Shown here in pieces: positions 44,472 through 52,666 of a DNA stretch of 64,000 nucleotides. The stretch covers positions 1,068,843-1,132,842 of the forward strand of contig JAHPZA010000006.1 of assembly GCA_019058445.1 (NCBI GenBank), written 5' to 3'. This DNA comes from Promethearchaeota archaeon. Its GTDB lineage: Archaea > Asgardarchaeota > Lokiarchaeia > Sigyniarchaeales > SOKP01. Position 1 is the first letter of the stretch, and each line of letters starts with the position of its first letter. The position numbers were made by a program, and so were the translations under genes. The notes beneath the pieces are model-generated. The model was not told the origin of the DNA and searched no databases. It saw only the letters and a list, made by a program, of their open reading frames with translations.

Positions 44472-44490
44472 CACGGGGTTCAAGGCCCCA

Positions 44491-44520
44491 TTCGCAGTAG
44501 AAAGATTTAACCCATCTACT
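44491..44520 (-). other. tRNA-Gln intron 1 (30 nt, between positions 26 and 27)
   Basis: Relaxed BHB-like motif. The helix AGCA/UGCG has three pairs plus an outer A-G mismatch; the bulges are UCA and AAU; the inner helix GUAGA/UCUAC closes an A/U-rich loop. Cutting between the second and third bulge base gives exactly 30 nt and joins the D arm (position 26) to the anticodon stem. The same outer A-G mismatch and AAU bulge occur in the proposed thioredoxin intron at 59570-59599. Confidence 0.7.
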
Positions 44521-44564
44521 GATGCTTGGCCACTACACCACCGGGCTGAATATTGTTCAAATGT

Positions 44565-44573
44565 TTATAAAAT
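44565..44573 (-). promoter_or_regulatory. Candidate TATA box of the tRNA-Gln gene
   Basis: On the minus strand TTTTATAAA is centred about 22-25 bp upstream of the tRNA 5' end, the distance expected for an archaeal TATA box with a start at or near the tRNA. The box lies just beyond the 3' end of the Trm112-like gene. Downstream of the tRNA the minus strand is T-rich (TTTTCTCTCTTTTTTC), a likely terminator. Confidence 0.5.
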
Positions 44574-44574
44574 T

Positions 44575-45198
44575 TCAAATGTTAAAAGGTTTTAAATCTT
44601 GTTTTAAAAATTCATCATCTAATAAATTTTTATTGGTTAGTAAAAATTCGATATCTTTTTTCTCATCTCTGTACTCATCTGGTAACATCTGAGGGATAGT
44701 ATCTATTATTGGGAACCATCGATTGCATTTTTCGCATAATAATAGTCCCGAATCAATCTCAGTTTCTATTTTGAGCTTATTTATGAAATACAGTTCAGGC
44801 AAAATCTCATCGATTTTTTTCTTTTTAATGTTTTTAGAAAATTCTATTATTTTTTGCTTAATATCCGTTTTTACTAGTTCAAAACTTTTTTTACTTATAT
44901 TATAAGGAGATTTATCTGTGATATTGATTAACTCAGTTATACTTGAAATTATGAGGTCAATATACACTTCAATGGGATTTGTTTCAATAATTACATTGTC
45001 TTTTATGTAGCTATTTTCATTATCAGTTCGAATTTTAATAACCTCTTCCTTTTTAATCTGATCGAGATCTCGCTTATTATAAATATTGAAAAAAGATTCA
45101 AACTCATCCGAACCAGTTTCAAAAGAGAATATATATAATTTTAAGGGAAAATGTTTATCTATCGGACACGCGAGTATATCAAATAACCAAGGTTTCAT
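44575..45198 (-). CDS. trm112: Trm112-like methyltransferase activator, eukaryotic-type layout
   Basis: 207 aa. The zinc-binding halves are MKPWLFDILACPIDKHFPLK at the N-terminus and GLLLCEKCNRWFPIIDTIPQ, ending MLPDEYRDEKKD, which match Trm112 (PF03966). Between them lie about 130 helical residues, a layout closer to eukaryotic Trm112 than to short bacterial homologues. Trm112 partners with tRNA, rRNA and protein methyltransferases including those acting on release factor eRF1 (family knowledge). The frame is open from 45258, but the ATG at 45198 preceded by GGAGAG and starting MKPWLFDILACP is the real start. It lies 60 bp after the ribophorin I gene. Confidence 0.85.
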   Translation of the reverse strand: MKPWLFDILACPIDKHFPLKLYIFSFETGSDEFESFFNIYNKRDLDQIKKEEVIKIRTDNENSYIKDNVIIETNPIEVYIDLIISSITELINITDKSPYNISKKSFELVKTDIKQKIIEFSKNIKKKKIDEILPELYFINKLKIETEIDSGLLLCEKCNRWFPIIDTIPQMLPDEYRDEKKDIEFLLTNKNLLDDEFLKQDLKPFNI

Positions 45199-45258
45199 AA
45201 TTCTCTCCAAAGTAAAGAAGAAAAATGCATAAAAATCTATATTCTTATGAAAATTCAA

Positions 45259-47121
45259 CTATAAAAGATATGATCTCAACTGATTTATATTTTTATCAAT
45301 GCTTCTATCAACTCGCTTTCGTCTTACGAGGAAATTTTCAGATAATTTTTCATATGCCTTTTTCGAGGGAAGTCTTCCTCTTCTATAGCGAGCATCTAAA
45401 AGATTTAAACTATCTTTAATACTTTCGCGTTCTGCTTCAAGAACTTCTATTTTACTAATCAAATTTTCAAACGTGGCATTTACTTCTCTTACAATTTTTT
45501 TAAAAGGAATAATTTCCTTTTCTATTTCTTCAATTTTTTTGGTATTTTTATCTAAAATATTTCTATATTTCTTTTTTATGATCTTCTTTCTCTTAACATC
45601 TTCCTCTGCTTGTCTCACTTCTAATAAGAGTGCATTTTTTTCGTCATATAATGAGCAAAATTCACGTATTTCATTACTAGGGAGTAAATCTTTTCTAAAG
45701 GCTGCAAATGCTTCAGATTCTTTTCTGGTTTTAACAAAAAACACATATCCCGATGAGATGAGTGCGATGAGTATAAAAAAGGTGATTGGTCTTAAACTCA
45801 TGTCTAAATAATTAAGTGTGTAGGTAAACAGTATTTCCATCTCTTGAAACGGAACGATATAGTCAGATTCATAGACTAAGATTAATGCGTTTTGAGAATG
45901 TTCAATAGCAACCGGAGCTTCAGATACATAATCTAGACTGAAACACCCCTCAATAACAACCTTTATGGTTTGATCTCTTCCCAGGTATTTATAGATGGAA
46001 GTGAGTAAATCCATGTTTATTGACACTTGAAACCAATTTAATGAATAATATTTTTCAAAAGGTAAAAAATATTGAATAGTGAACCTGAATTTTGAATCAG
46101 GAGTTATATCAACCCGATTTTCTGTTAAATCAATAATTAAATCTTTATATGTTAAATTATAATAATTTTCCTCAGGATCAACTGTTACTCCTAATATTTC
46201 TCCTAAGTCATCATAGACTTTAATTTCTTTCGCGGGGCCAGGAATTTCAAATTCTAATTCATTAAAATCTATTGCGCCTTTGTTCCTTATCTCATAATCT
46301 TCAGTTACTTTGATAATACCCCAAGGAGAGATGTAAATTTCTCTTACTATTTCATCAAACTCTAATCTTGTTACCTCATCATCAGTTAATAGAATCTCAA
46401 TTTGCTCACCACCATCCAAATTTTCTAAAAATGGATCAAGATGGTCTTTAGTAGGAGAGAAATCTCCCAATCTGAAAGTAATTGTGTCTTCTAAGGAGTC
46501 TTCATCTCCCCATGTTGGTTTAGAGGTTACTAAAGCAGTATCAGGTATTTCATATGTAGCTTTTATACTCCCTTCGGCTCTATAAGGCAATATAGGGTAC
46601 ACATACCCAGTGAAGTTAATTTGTTGAGTTGAAGCACCTACTTCGCTATAATGGAGCATATTTTTATATGAATGCGAGATTTTTATATCTAATGTTTCTT
46701 GAGGTCTTAGTGGGGTGTCGAAATAGATAGCAATCATTTCAAAATTTTTCATAACCACCTCATCCTGTTCAACTGATAAAGTATTTCCGCTTTCGCCTGT
46801 AGCTTCAAAATAGACAAGATCATCAGATTGGGTTATAGGCACTCCTATAAAAATAGCAGTAATCGGGTTATCATTCATATTATGGATTTTAATCTCGTCT
46901 TCAATATTAACTAACCCAAAACCATTTAGTTCAGCCTCTCGTTCAATTTTCGTAATTAAAATATTATCGGCCCCCTCTAAACTTGCTGCGACTTTCGGCT
47001 GTTTTTTAGTTTTTTGATCATAATCGCAATTAATGTTAGAGGAGGTCGGAATTAATGAAATAACGATAATCATTAAAAGTAGCCCAGTGAAAATTAAAAA
47101 CGCTTTTTTTTTTCTACACAT
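45259..47121 (-). CDS. Ribophorin I (OST1)-like oligosaccharyltransferase subunit
   Basis: 620 aa. An N-terminal hydrophobic anchor or signal (about 8-26) is followed by a long beta-rich lumenal-type region with IVREIYISPWGIIKVTEDYE (about residues 261-280), which parallels the EVSHWGNIAVEE segment of eukaryotic ribophorin I. A membrane segment at about 443-463 is preceded by LFTYTLNYLDMS, like the VVHYTFNKVLML stretch of ribophorin I, and followed by a 150-residue coiled-coil tail ending KAYEKLSENFLVRRKRVDRS, also like ribophorin I. It would be an accessory subunit of N-glycosylation. Ribophorin I homologues are reported in Asgard archaea; STT3/AglB is not in the window. Confidence 0.8.
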   Translation of the reverse strand: MCRKKKAFLIFTGLLLMIIVISLIPTSSNINCDYDQKTKKQPKVAASLEGADNILITKIEREAELNGFGLVNIEDEIKIHNMNDNPITAIFIGVPITQSDDLVYFEATGESGNTLSVEQDEVVMKNFEMIAIYFDTPLRPQETLDIKISHSYKNMLHYSEVGASTQQINFTGYVYPILPYRAEGSIKATYEIPDTALVTSKPTWGDEDSLEDTITFRLGDFSPTKDHLDPFLENLDGGEQIEILLTDDEVTRLEFDEIVREIYISPWGIIKVTEDYEIRNKGAIDFNELEFEIPGPAKEIKVYDDLGEILGVTVDPEENYYNLTYKDLIIDLTENRVDITPDSKFRFTIQYFLPFEKYYSLNWFQVSINMDLLTSIYKYLGRDQTIKVVIEGCFSLDYVSEAPVAIEHSQNALILVYESDYIVPFQEMEILFTYTLNYLDMSLRPITFFILIALISSGYVFFVKTRKESEAFAAFRKDLLPSNEIREFCSLYDEKNALLLEVRQAEEDVKRKKIIKKKYRNILDKNTKKIEEIEKEIIPFKKIVREVNATFENLISKIEVLEAERESIKDSLNLLDARYRRGRLPSKKAYEKLSENFLVRRKRVDRSIDKNINQLRSYLL

Positions 47122-47278
47122 ACAATATCTTAACTTTCTTCAATTAACATAAAATAATTAAAACAATTAATAAAAATTTATTATATTTTTATTCATACTT
47201 ATTGAGAAAGTTTTAAAATTTTAGTGGTTTATATTATATATATATATATTTTGAATACTAACTTATAACATTATTAAC

Positions 47279-47503
47279 ATGTCAGGTCGTCAAAGACAAT
47301 CTCGGCGTAAGAAAAGGAGGAGTGGAAGTTCCCCAATGCCGATGGGCGGAGCGGGTTTAATGAGATTCTTTGAAGATAGTTCAATTGGTATTAAAATAGG
47401 TCCTATAAGTACAATTCTTATGTCCGCCTTATTAATTGGTGTCGTAATTCTAGCCCATTTAGGAATCCTTGAATGGCTCTTCACTCCAGGTTCTACAGGT
47501 TAA
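47279..47503 (+). CDS. secG: Preprotein translocase subunit Sec61-beta
   Basis: 74 aa. The basic, Ser/Gly-rich N-terminal part (GRQRQSRRKKRRSGSSPMPM) is followed by GGAGLMRFFEDSSIGIKIGP, the conserved signature of archaeal/eukaryotic Sec61-beta, and one C-terminal membrane segment (about 43-64). It is the small subunit of the SecYEG/Sec61 translocon. It is divergent from the ribophorin I gene, with 157 bp between that include a TATATATATA run. Sec61-alpha and gamma are not in the window. Confidence 0.92.
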   Translation: MSGRQRQSRRKKRRSGSSPMPMGGAGLMRFFEDSSIGIKIGPISTILMSALLIGVVILAHLGILEWLFTPGSTG

Positions 47504-47539
47504 ATCTTATCTATTGAAAAATCGAAGTGAAATTTCTTC

Positions 47540-47833
47540 ATGAAGATTTCTGATTTTCAGAATTTAATAAAAGAACTTTATTTTCATCAAGACTCTGAAA
47601 GGGGAATTAAAGACACATTCATATGGTTAGTAGAGGAGATTGGAGAACTTGCTACCTTATTAAAAGAGAAAAGGCTTGATAAAGAAAAAATATCACAAGA
47701 ACTTGCAGACATTATCGCTTGGACAATTTCTATCGCGAATTTATTAGAAATTGATATTGAAAATGCATTAAAAGGAAAATATCCAAATAAATGCACAAAA
47801 TGTAATAAAAATCCATGTGAGTGTAATAAATAA
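47540..47833 (+). CDS. MazG-like nucleotide pyrophosphohydrolase
   Basis: 97 aa. The MazG catalytic motif is DTFIWLVEEIGELATLLKEK (E-E-x-x-E-L, residues about 25-44) with the second ligand set ISQELADIIAWTISIANLL (E-x-x-D). The C-terminus carries CTKCNKNPCECNK, a CxxC...CxC zinc-binding-like tail. It would hydrolyse NTPs to NMP and diphosphate, as other MazG proteins. It is downstream of Sec61-beta on the same strand, 36 bp away, perhaps one transcript. Confidence 0.83.
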   Translation: MKISDFQNLIKELYFHQDSERGIKDTFIWLVEEIGELATLLKEKRLDKEKISQELADIIAWTISIANLLEIDIENALKGKYPNKCTKCNKNPCECNK

Positions 47834-48010
47834 TAACCCTCTAAAGGACTTCTTCTAAATATTCTTTGTAATTTAAAAATATTGTATTAGTTTTAATGTT
47901 AACTTTAAAAAAAAGGAATAAACGCAAATCATCGGTTTTAAAATAAAAATTTAATATTTTAGAACTTATAATTAAATAAATATATATCAAAGTTCTTTAC
48001 ACATTTAGTT

Positions 48011-48766
48011 TTGGATATGAACAATATGGACAACATTATGATTAATCCTGATGCGAAAATTGATGATAGTGTTTTTATAGACGATTTTGTGGTAATCGGT
48101 AAGGGAGTCACAATTAAGAGTGATGTATATCTTTCCAAAGGAGTTAAAATTTATGGCAGAGCATTAATAAAATCTGGAACTTATGTTGGAGAGAACTGCA
48201 TTATTGGGCACCCTCAAAGAATTCATTTGAAGGAAATTATAGGAGCTAAAAAAAAAAAATCAGACTTTGAAAGTCCGCAAGTTGAGATTGGGAAAAATTG
48301 TACTATCCGTGCGGGAACCATTATTTATTCTGAAGTTTCAATTGAAACTAATTGTCAAACTGGTCATAATGTATTAATTCGAGAAAAAACCGCAATCGCT
48401 GAGAATACTTTAATAGGTACAAATAGTATTATTGATGGTAATGTATCTATTGGGAGAAACGTAAGTATTCAAACTGGAGTATATATCCCTCCTTTTTCTG
48501 TTATTGGGAATAATGTTTTTATGGGACCATATAGCAAATTAACGAATGATAAGTATATGATGCGTAAAACGTATGATTTAATTGGTCCTACTATTGAAGA
48601 TAATGTGTCTTTAGGAGCCAACTCGATTATCTTTCCAGCTATTAAAATACGATTCGGCACCATTGTAGGAGCAGGAGCAGTTGTTACCAAAGACACTAAT
48701 GAGAAAGAAATTATAATAGGAAATCCGGGGAAAATGTTAAAAAAAGTTCCGGATGACTGGAAATAA
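48011..48766 (+). CDS. Left-handed beta-helix acyl/acetyltransferase
   Basis: 251 aa, made of hexapeptide repeats (VFIDDFVVIGKGVTIKSDV, GTYVGENCIIGHPQRI, VSIGRNVSIQTGVYIPPFS and later). A catalytic-type His occurs in TNCQTGHNVLIREKTA. This is the LbH fold of nucleotide-sugar N-acetyltransferases (WbbJ/NeuD/LpxA-like). The end GNPGKMLKKVPDDWK is typical of sugar-nucleotide acetyltransferases. It heads a plus-strand pair with a DUF354 gene, so it probably acts on a glycan precursor; the acceptor is unknown. Confidence 0.8.
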   Translation: MDMNNMDNIMINPDAKIDDSVFIDDFVVIGKGVTIKSDVYLSKGVKIYGRALIKSGTYVGENCIIGHPQRIHLKEIIGAKKKKSDFESPQVEIGKNCTIRAGTIIYSEVSIETNCQTGHNVLIREKTAIAENTLIGTNSIIDGNVSIGRNVSIQTGVYIPPFSVIGNNVFMGPYSKLTNDKYMMRKTYDLIGPTIEDNVSLGANSIIFPAIKIRFGTIVGAGAVVTKDTNEKEIIIGNPGKMLKKVPDDWK

Positions 48767-48812
48767 TAAAATGTTAAGTATAATTCATTTTTATATGATA
48801 TAGGGAATTTTT

Positions 48813-49916
48813 ATGGATCTTTCAGATAAGAAAATATGGTTTGATGTAGAAGAACCGAAGACAGCTGTGATGTTTCAATCCTTATTTGAAATGTTTCAGG
48901 ATATGGGAGCAGAGTTGCTCATTACAGCAAGAGATTATGATTCAACCTTTCACATCTTAGATGACCTTAATTTTAATTATTATAAAATTGGAAAACATGG
49001 TGGTGAGAGATTAGATGAAAAATTACAAACATACATCCAACGCCTTAGTAAACTCCTCCCACATGTGAAAAACTTTTCTCCTCATTATTTTATTACATTT
49101 TCTTCAGTTGAGGGGACTAGAATTGCATATGGATTGAAAATTCCATCAATTGGTTTCAATGATGAGCCTCGAAATGAGCCAGTATGCAAATTAATTTTGC
49201 CTTTTCTTGACAATATTATTACTCCTCAATGTGTCCCATTAGAATGGTATATTAGTTTAGGAGCAGATCCTAAAAGACTTATAAGATATAATGGAATTGA
49301 TGAAATTGCGTGGCTTTCCAATTATACTCCTAATCCTCAAGTGCTCGATAAATTTGATTTAGAAAAGGGAAAATATATAATAATCAGAAGTGAGCCAAGT
49401 TTTGCATCATATCTTATTGATAAGCTAAAACCAGAAGAAACAATGATAAATCGTATTTTCCCCTCTATTTTTAGTGAATTTCCAAACCATAAATATTTTT
49501 TACTTGTAAGGACTGAAAAACAGGAGGAGTTCCTCAAAAAAAAGATGGCAAGATTCTCCAAATACAGGAATATTATAATTACACGATATTTACCTAACTT
49601 AGTGGATCTTTGTTTTTATAGTGCCCTAGTTATAAGTGGAGGAGGGACAATTGTTCGGGAATCAAGTCTTCTCAACAAGCCTAGTATTGAATTTTTTCCG
49701 GGAGATACCGCCCCACAAGAAAATTTTTTAGTTGATAATGGTTTTCCTTTAGAACACATTAAAGATCCTAATATAATAATTGAGAGATCGATTCAAATCC
49801 TTCGACAAGGTCCATTACCTAACAGCTTCAACTTGTCTTTTAGGGAAAAAGTCAAAAAATTCCAAAATCCAAATAAACTCTGTTTTGAGTATGTTAAAGA
49901 AAAATTAAATTCCTAA
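48813..49916 (+). CDS. DUF354 GT-B-fold protein
   Basis: 367 aa. KIWFDVEEPKTAVMFQSLFE (residues about 7-26), HYFITFSSVEGTRIAYGLKI, LPFLDNIITPQCVPLEW and the C-terminal ALVISGGGTIVRESSLLNKP with IEFFPGD are the features of DUF354, a GT-B-like family related to UDP-GlcNAc 2-epimerases and glycosyltransferases. Activity is inferred to be on a sugar nucleotide or glycan. It follows the LbH acetyltransferase by 46 bp and faces a GT4 glycosyltransferase, so this is a small surface-glycan cluster. Confidence 0.75.
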   Translation: MDLSDKKIWFDVEEPKTAVMFQSLFEMFQDMGAELLITARDYDSTFHILDDLNFNYYKIGKHGGERLDEKLQTYIQRLSKLLPHVKNFSPHYFITFSSVEGTRIAYGLKIPSIGFNDEPRNEPVCKLILPFLDNIITPQCVPLEWYISLGADPKRLIRYNGIDEIAWLSNYTPNPQVLDKFDLEKGKYIIIRSEPSFASYLIDKLKPEETMINRIFPSIFSEFPNHKYFLLVRTEKQEEFLKKKMARFSKYRNIIITRYLPNLVDLCFYSALVISGGGTIVRESSLLNKPSIEFFPGDTAPQENFLVDNGFPLEHIKDPNIIIERSIQILRQGPLPNSFNLSFREKVKKFQNPNKLCFEYVKEKLNS

Positions 49917-49934
49917 AATCTCTGAGCGATATGA

Positions 49935-51062
49935 TTAATTGGTTAACAATTTTCTATAGACTTCTTCTAAATTTTTACCAACTGAATCCCAAGTATATCT
50001 CTTAATAAATTGTTGTGCTTTCTCTATCATCTTAGATCGCTTATCCTCGTCATTAATTAAGTTAATAATTTCCTTCGCCAAGAGCTTAGGATTATTTGGA
50101 GGAACAAAGACAGCATTATCCTGTAGGACTTCTTTAAAAGCTGGCAGTGAAGAACAAATAACTGGTGTTCCACATGCTATAGCTTCAACCGGAGTTAATC
50201 CAAATCCCTCAGCAGCATAAGAATAGATGATAAACACATCTGCCATAGAATAGTAAAGAGGAATCTCTTCCTCGGAGATAAAACCAAGAAAATGAATATC
50301 ATCATACGTCCTTTTCCATTCTTGATACATTTTTTCCATGGAAAAGTCGGGTTTTCCACCTAAGATTAAAGTCAAATTGGGTATTTGTTGTTTTGCGGAT
50401 TTATATGCAGAGATGATATCATCAACCCCTTTATATAATGCTATTCGACCTATATATAATATTATAGGACCATTGATCCCCAGTTTCTCTTTAAGTTTTT
50501 GAGCTTCTCTGGGATATGGCTTAAATTTATCTTCGATTGCGGAATATAGATTATGAATTTTATCGATATTGATTCCATTTATAGTATTTTTAATTTCTTG
50601 CCTAATAGAATTAGAACAAGTTGTTAATAAGGTAGCTTTTTTTGCTGCCCGCTTAATTAAATATTTTTCTAGTGGAATTATGGAAAATTTAGTTTCAAAT
50701 GGGCCTAAATCATGAAGGGTAGATATAAACTTCCTTTTTCTGCTCAATAAAACAAGGGGTAAGGAACCTTTTGGCCCGTTGCCATGAATAATATCAAAAG
50801 ATTGACGTTTGATAAATTTTCTTACTTTAACAATAAACTGAGGAATCCAAAGAAAACTTTTTTTGATTACCTTAATTTGAATTATATTTGGATCATTAAG
50901 CTTTATATTCCATTTAGCTGAGATTAGCTTTACATTGATGTGATCTTGCTTGTTTAAATAATCAAAAACACCCTTAATAAATTTAGCGCTTCCATCTTGA
51001 CTATCTGGAGCCACGGTAAGTGATATGAGACATATATTAAGTTTTTTCATGGTAGAGAGCAT
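49935..51062 (-). CDS. GT4-family glycosyltransferase
   Basis: 375 aa. N-terminal acceptor domain (KKLNICLISLTVAPDSQDGS, FDIIHGNGPKGSLPLVL) and C-terminal donor domain with GPIILYIGRIALYKGVDDII, HFLGFISEEEIPLYYSMADV and the E-x7-E motif EGFGLTPVEAIACGTPVICS. This is a retaining GT-B glycosyltransferase of family GT4. Donor and acceptor are unknown. The start may be the ATG at 51062 or an internal ATG four codons later. It is convergent with the DUF354 gene. Confidence 0.85.
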   Translation of the reverse strand: MLSTMKKLNICLISLTVAPDSQDGSAKFIKGVFDYLNKQDHINVKLISAKWNIKLNDPNIIQIKVIKKSFLWIPQFIVKVRKFIKRQSFDIIHGNGPKGSLPLVLLSRKRKFISTLHDLGPFETKFSIIPLEKYLIKRAAKKATLLTTCSNSIRQEIKNTINGINIDKIHNLYSAIEDKFKPYPREAQKLKEKLGINGPIILYIGRIALYKGVDDIISAYKSAKQQIPNLTLILGGKPDFSMEKMYQEWKRTYDDIHFLGFISEEEIPLYYSMADVFIIYSYAAEGFGLTPVEAIACGTPVICSSLPAFKEVLQDNAVFVPPNNPKLLAKEIINLINDEDKRSKMIEKAQQFIKRYTWDSVGKNLEEVYRKLLTN

Positions 51063-51091
51063 AGATATGTCTGATATTTAAAAATATACAT

Positions 51092-52066
51092 TTAGGTTAG
51101 CTGTTCAAATCCATCTTCAGTGATAAGTATGGTCTCTTCAGATTGAGCCACATATGCTCCTTTGTTCTCAGCTAACACATAGTGCGCCTTCAATTTATTT
51201 TGCTGAACTAATTCTTGGATCCCAAATGCAACTCCCATTCTAAATTCTTTTGCTAACCATCTTTCAGCAAAAGGTAATGTTTTATAATTTTTATTCACAT
51301 GACCTAAAATTTGTTTCGAGGTCTTTCTTCTTAAAGGAACTCGGCCAGAGTAGGGATTTAATTCGTAAATAAATGAGTTTTTTGTTAAATGAACTGATCC
51401 TTCTCCTGTAGATGCAAATATTTCCACAGCAAATACATCACCCTCTTCCATTTTATCACCTTTCTGATTTCCTAATTCCGGCAACGCTTTTTTTCCATGT
51501 ACAATCCATCTTTCAGTTTGATGTCCACCCAATTCTTTAATAGGATTATATTTAAAACCTTTAATTATACTTTCAATTTTTTTGCCAATTTCTCTCGTAT
51601 TGATATTAGGTTTAGCCATCATCTTCGCAGCATCTACGGCTACTTCAGTAGCTTGTACTATATTCTCTAAGGAGGGATCCGGATTAAAATTAACGGAAAA
51701 TGCGGTATCAACAATATACCCGTCAATATGAACGCCTAAATCTATTTTAACTAGATCATTATCTTCTATTGTTAAACCATCATCTCGGAGTGGAGAAGTA
51801 TAATGGGCAGCGATATGATTAAGTGATAAGTTTACAGGAAAAGCCATTGCTCCTCCTAACTCTACTATTTTCGATTCTGTTATTTCAATTATTTCTAAAG
51901 CATTTTTGCCAATCTTGATTTTTGGTTTTATAAAATTCTTAACTTCTTTTGCGATATTTCCCGCTTTTTTAAGAGATTCAAGTTTGTGCAGTTGTTCTTC
52001 TTGCTCTTTTTCTATCTCTTCCTTCTTTTTTTGCTTATTACTTGTACTTTTTCGATCCTCAGTCAT
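51092..52066 (-). CDS. map: Methionine aminopeptidase type II with charged N-terminal extension
   Basis: 324 aa. The metal ligands are in NDLVKIDLGVHIDGYIVDTA (two Asp), ELGGHQTERWIVHGKKALPE (His), FAVEIFASTG (Glu) and QSEETILIT (Glu). The insert around GHVNKNYKTLPFAERWL is typical of type II (eukaryote-like, MetAP2). The first 30 residues are highly charged Lys/Glu (TSNKQKKKEEIEKEQEEQLH), recalling the polybasic/charged N-terminal region of eukaryotic MetAP2 rather than the short archaeal form. It removes the initiator Met from nascent chains. 30 bp upstream of the GT4 gene, so transcribed together. Confidence 0.92.
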   Translation of the reverse strand: MTEDRKSTSNKQKKKEEIEKEQEEQLHKLESLKKAGNIAKEVKNFIKPKIKIGKNALEIIEITESKIVELGGAMAFPVNLSLNHIAAHYTSPLRDDGLTIEDNDLVKIDLGVHIDGYIVDTAFSVNFNPDPSLENIVQATEVAVDAAKMMAKPNINTREIGKKIESIIKGFKYNPIKELGGHQTERWIVHGKKALPELGNQKGDKMEEGDVFAVEIFASTGEGSVHLTKNSFIYELNPYSGRVPLRRKTSKQILGHVNKNYKTLPFAERWLAKEFRMGVAFGIQELVQQNKLKAHYVLAENKGAYVAQSEETILITEDGFEQLT

Positions 52067-52213
52067 TAAAATAGGTAATATAAGAATTGATAAAAATTTT
52101 TTTTAATAAATTAAAATAAAATTAAATAGAAATAAAAACATATTAAAAAAATATACGATATTAGATCAATATATTATAAAATTAAGATACCATTTTTTTA
52201 AGTTGAACTATCT

Positions 52214-52585
52214 TTGAGTGAAAATATCAGCGAACTCGTCGAACTTCTAAGACAAATGGAAGCGATTAATTCGGAAATACAAGGTTCCGCAATAGTTTCG
52301 GTTCAAGGTTTACCCATCTGCTCAGTCCTCGCTCGTGATGTAAATGATGGAATTGTCTCAGCAATGTCAGCAGCAATTTTATCCGTTTCAGAAAGAGCTG
52401 TTGATGAACTCGCACGGGGGGAGCTTAAAAGAATTCTCATAGAAGGGGAGGATGGGATAATAATTTTGTCAAGAGCTGGAGGAAATGCGATTCTTTGTAC
52501 CCTTGCTCGCTCAAATGCGTCTCTAGGCATGGTTTTCTTGAATATTGATAGTGTGAGCAGGAAAATTGCTCAGTTATTAGACTAG
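52214..52585 (+). CDS. Roadblock/LC7 domain protein
   Basis: 123 aa single-domain protein. ISELVELLRQMEAINSEIQG, SAIVSVQGLPICSVLARDVN, GIVSAMSAAILSVSERAVDE, KRILIEGEDGIIILSRAGGN and LARSNASLGMVFLNIDSVS follow the order of the Roadblock/LC7 (MglB-like) fold. Such proteins pair with small Ras-like GTPases as GAPs or scaffolds; these are abundant in Asgard archaea, but none is found in this window. The TTG start has no clear ribosome-binding site. Confidence 0.88.
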   Translation: MSENISELVELLRQMEAINSEIQGSAIVSVQGLPICSVLARDVNDGIVSAMSAAILSVSERAVDELARGELKRILIEGEDGIIILSRAGGNAILCTLARSNASLGMVFLNIDSVSRKIAQLLD

Positions 52586-52666
52586 ATAATTCTATTTTGA
52601 ATAAATCTCATTCTATTTTCTTCGATAATTTGAAAACAGCCGAAATATTTTTTGAGAATTTCAAAT

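Larger units (their letters stand above)
44415..44547 (-). tRNA. tRNA-Gln (UUG) with two introns
   Basis: 133-bp gene on the minus strand. Acceptor arms AGCCCGG and CCGGGCU pair fully, with A as discriminator; CCA is not encoded. The D arm is GUGU-AGUGGCCAA-GCAU, the T arm CACGG-UUCGAAU-CCGUG. Both fit a 73-nt tRNA only if two 30-nt segments are removed (44491-44520, between positions 26 and 27; and 44442-44471, in the variable loop after position 45). The anticodon arm is then UGGGG-CCUUGAA-CCCCG with anticodon UUG at 44481-44483. The A1-U72 start is typical of archaeal tRNA-Gln. Position 33 is C, not the nearly universal U. A TTTATAAA box lies about 25 bp upstream. Confidence 0.88.

Noticed and set aside
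47230..47252. TATATATATA run between ribophorin I and Sec61-beta
   Set aside because: A promoter function is plausible, but simple AT repeats are common in this genome, so it is not listed as a separate feature.
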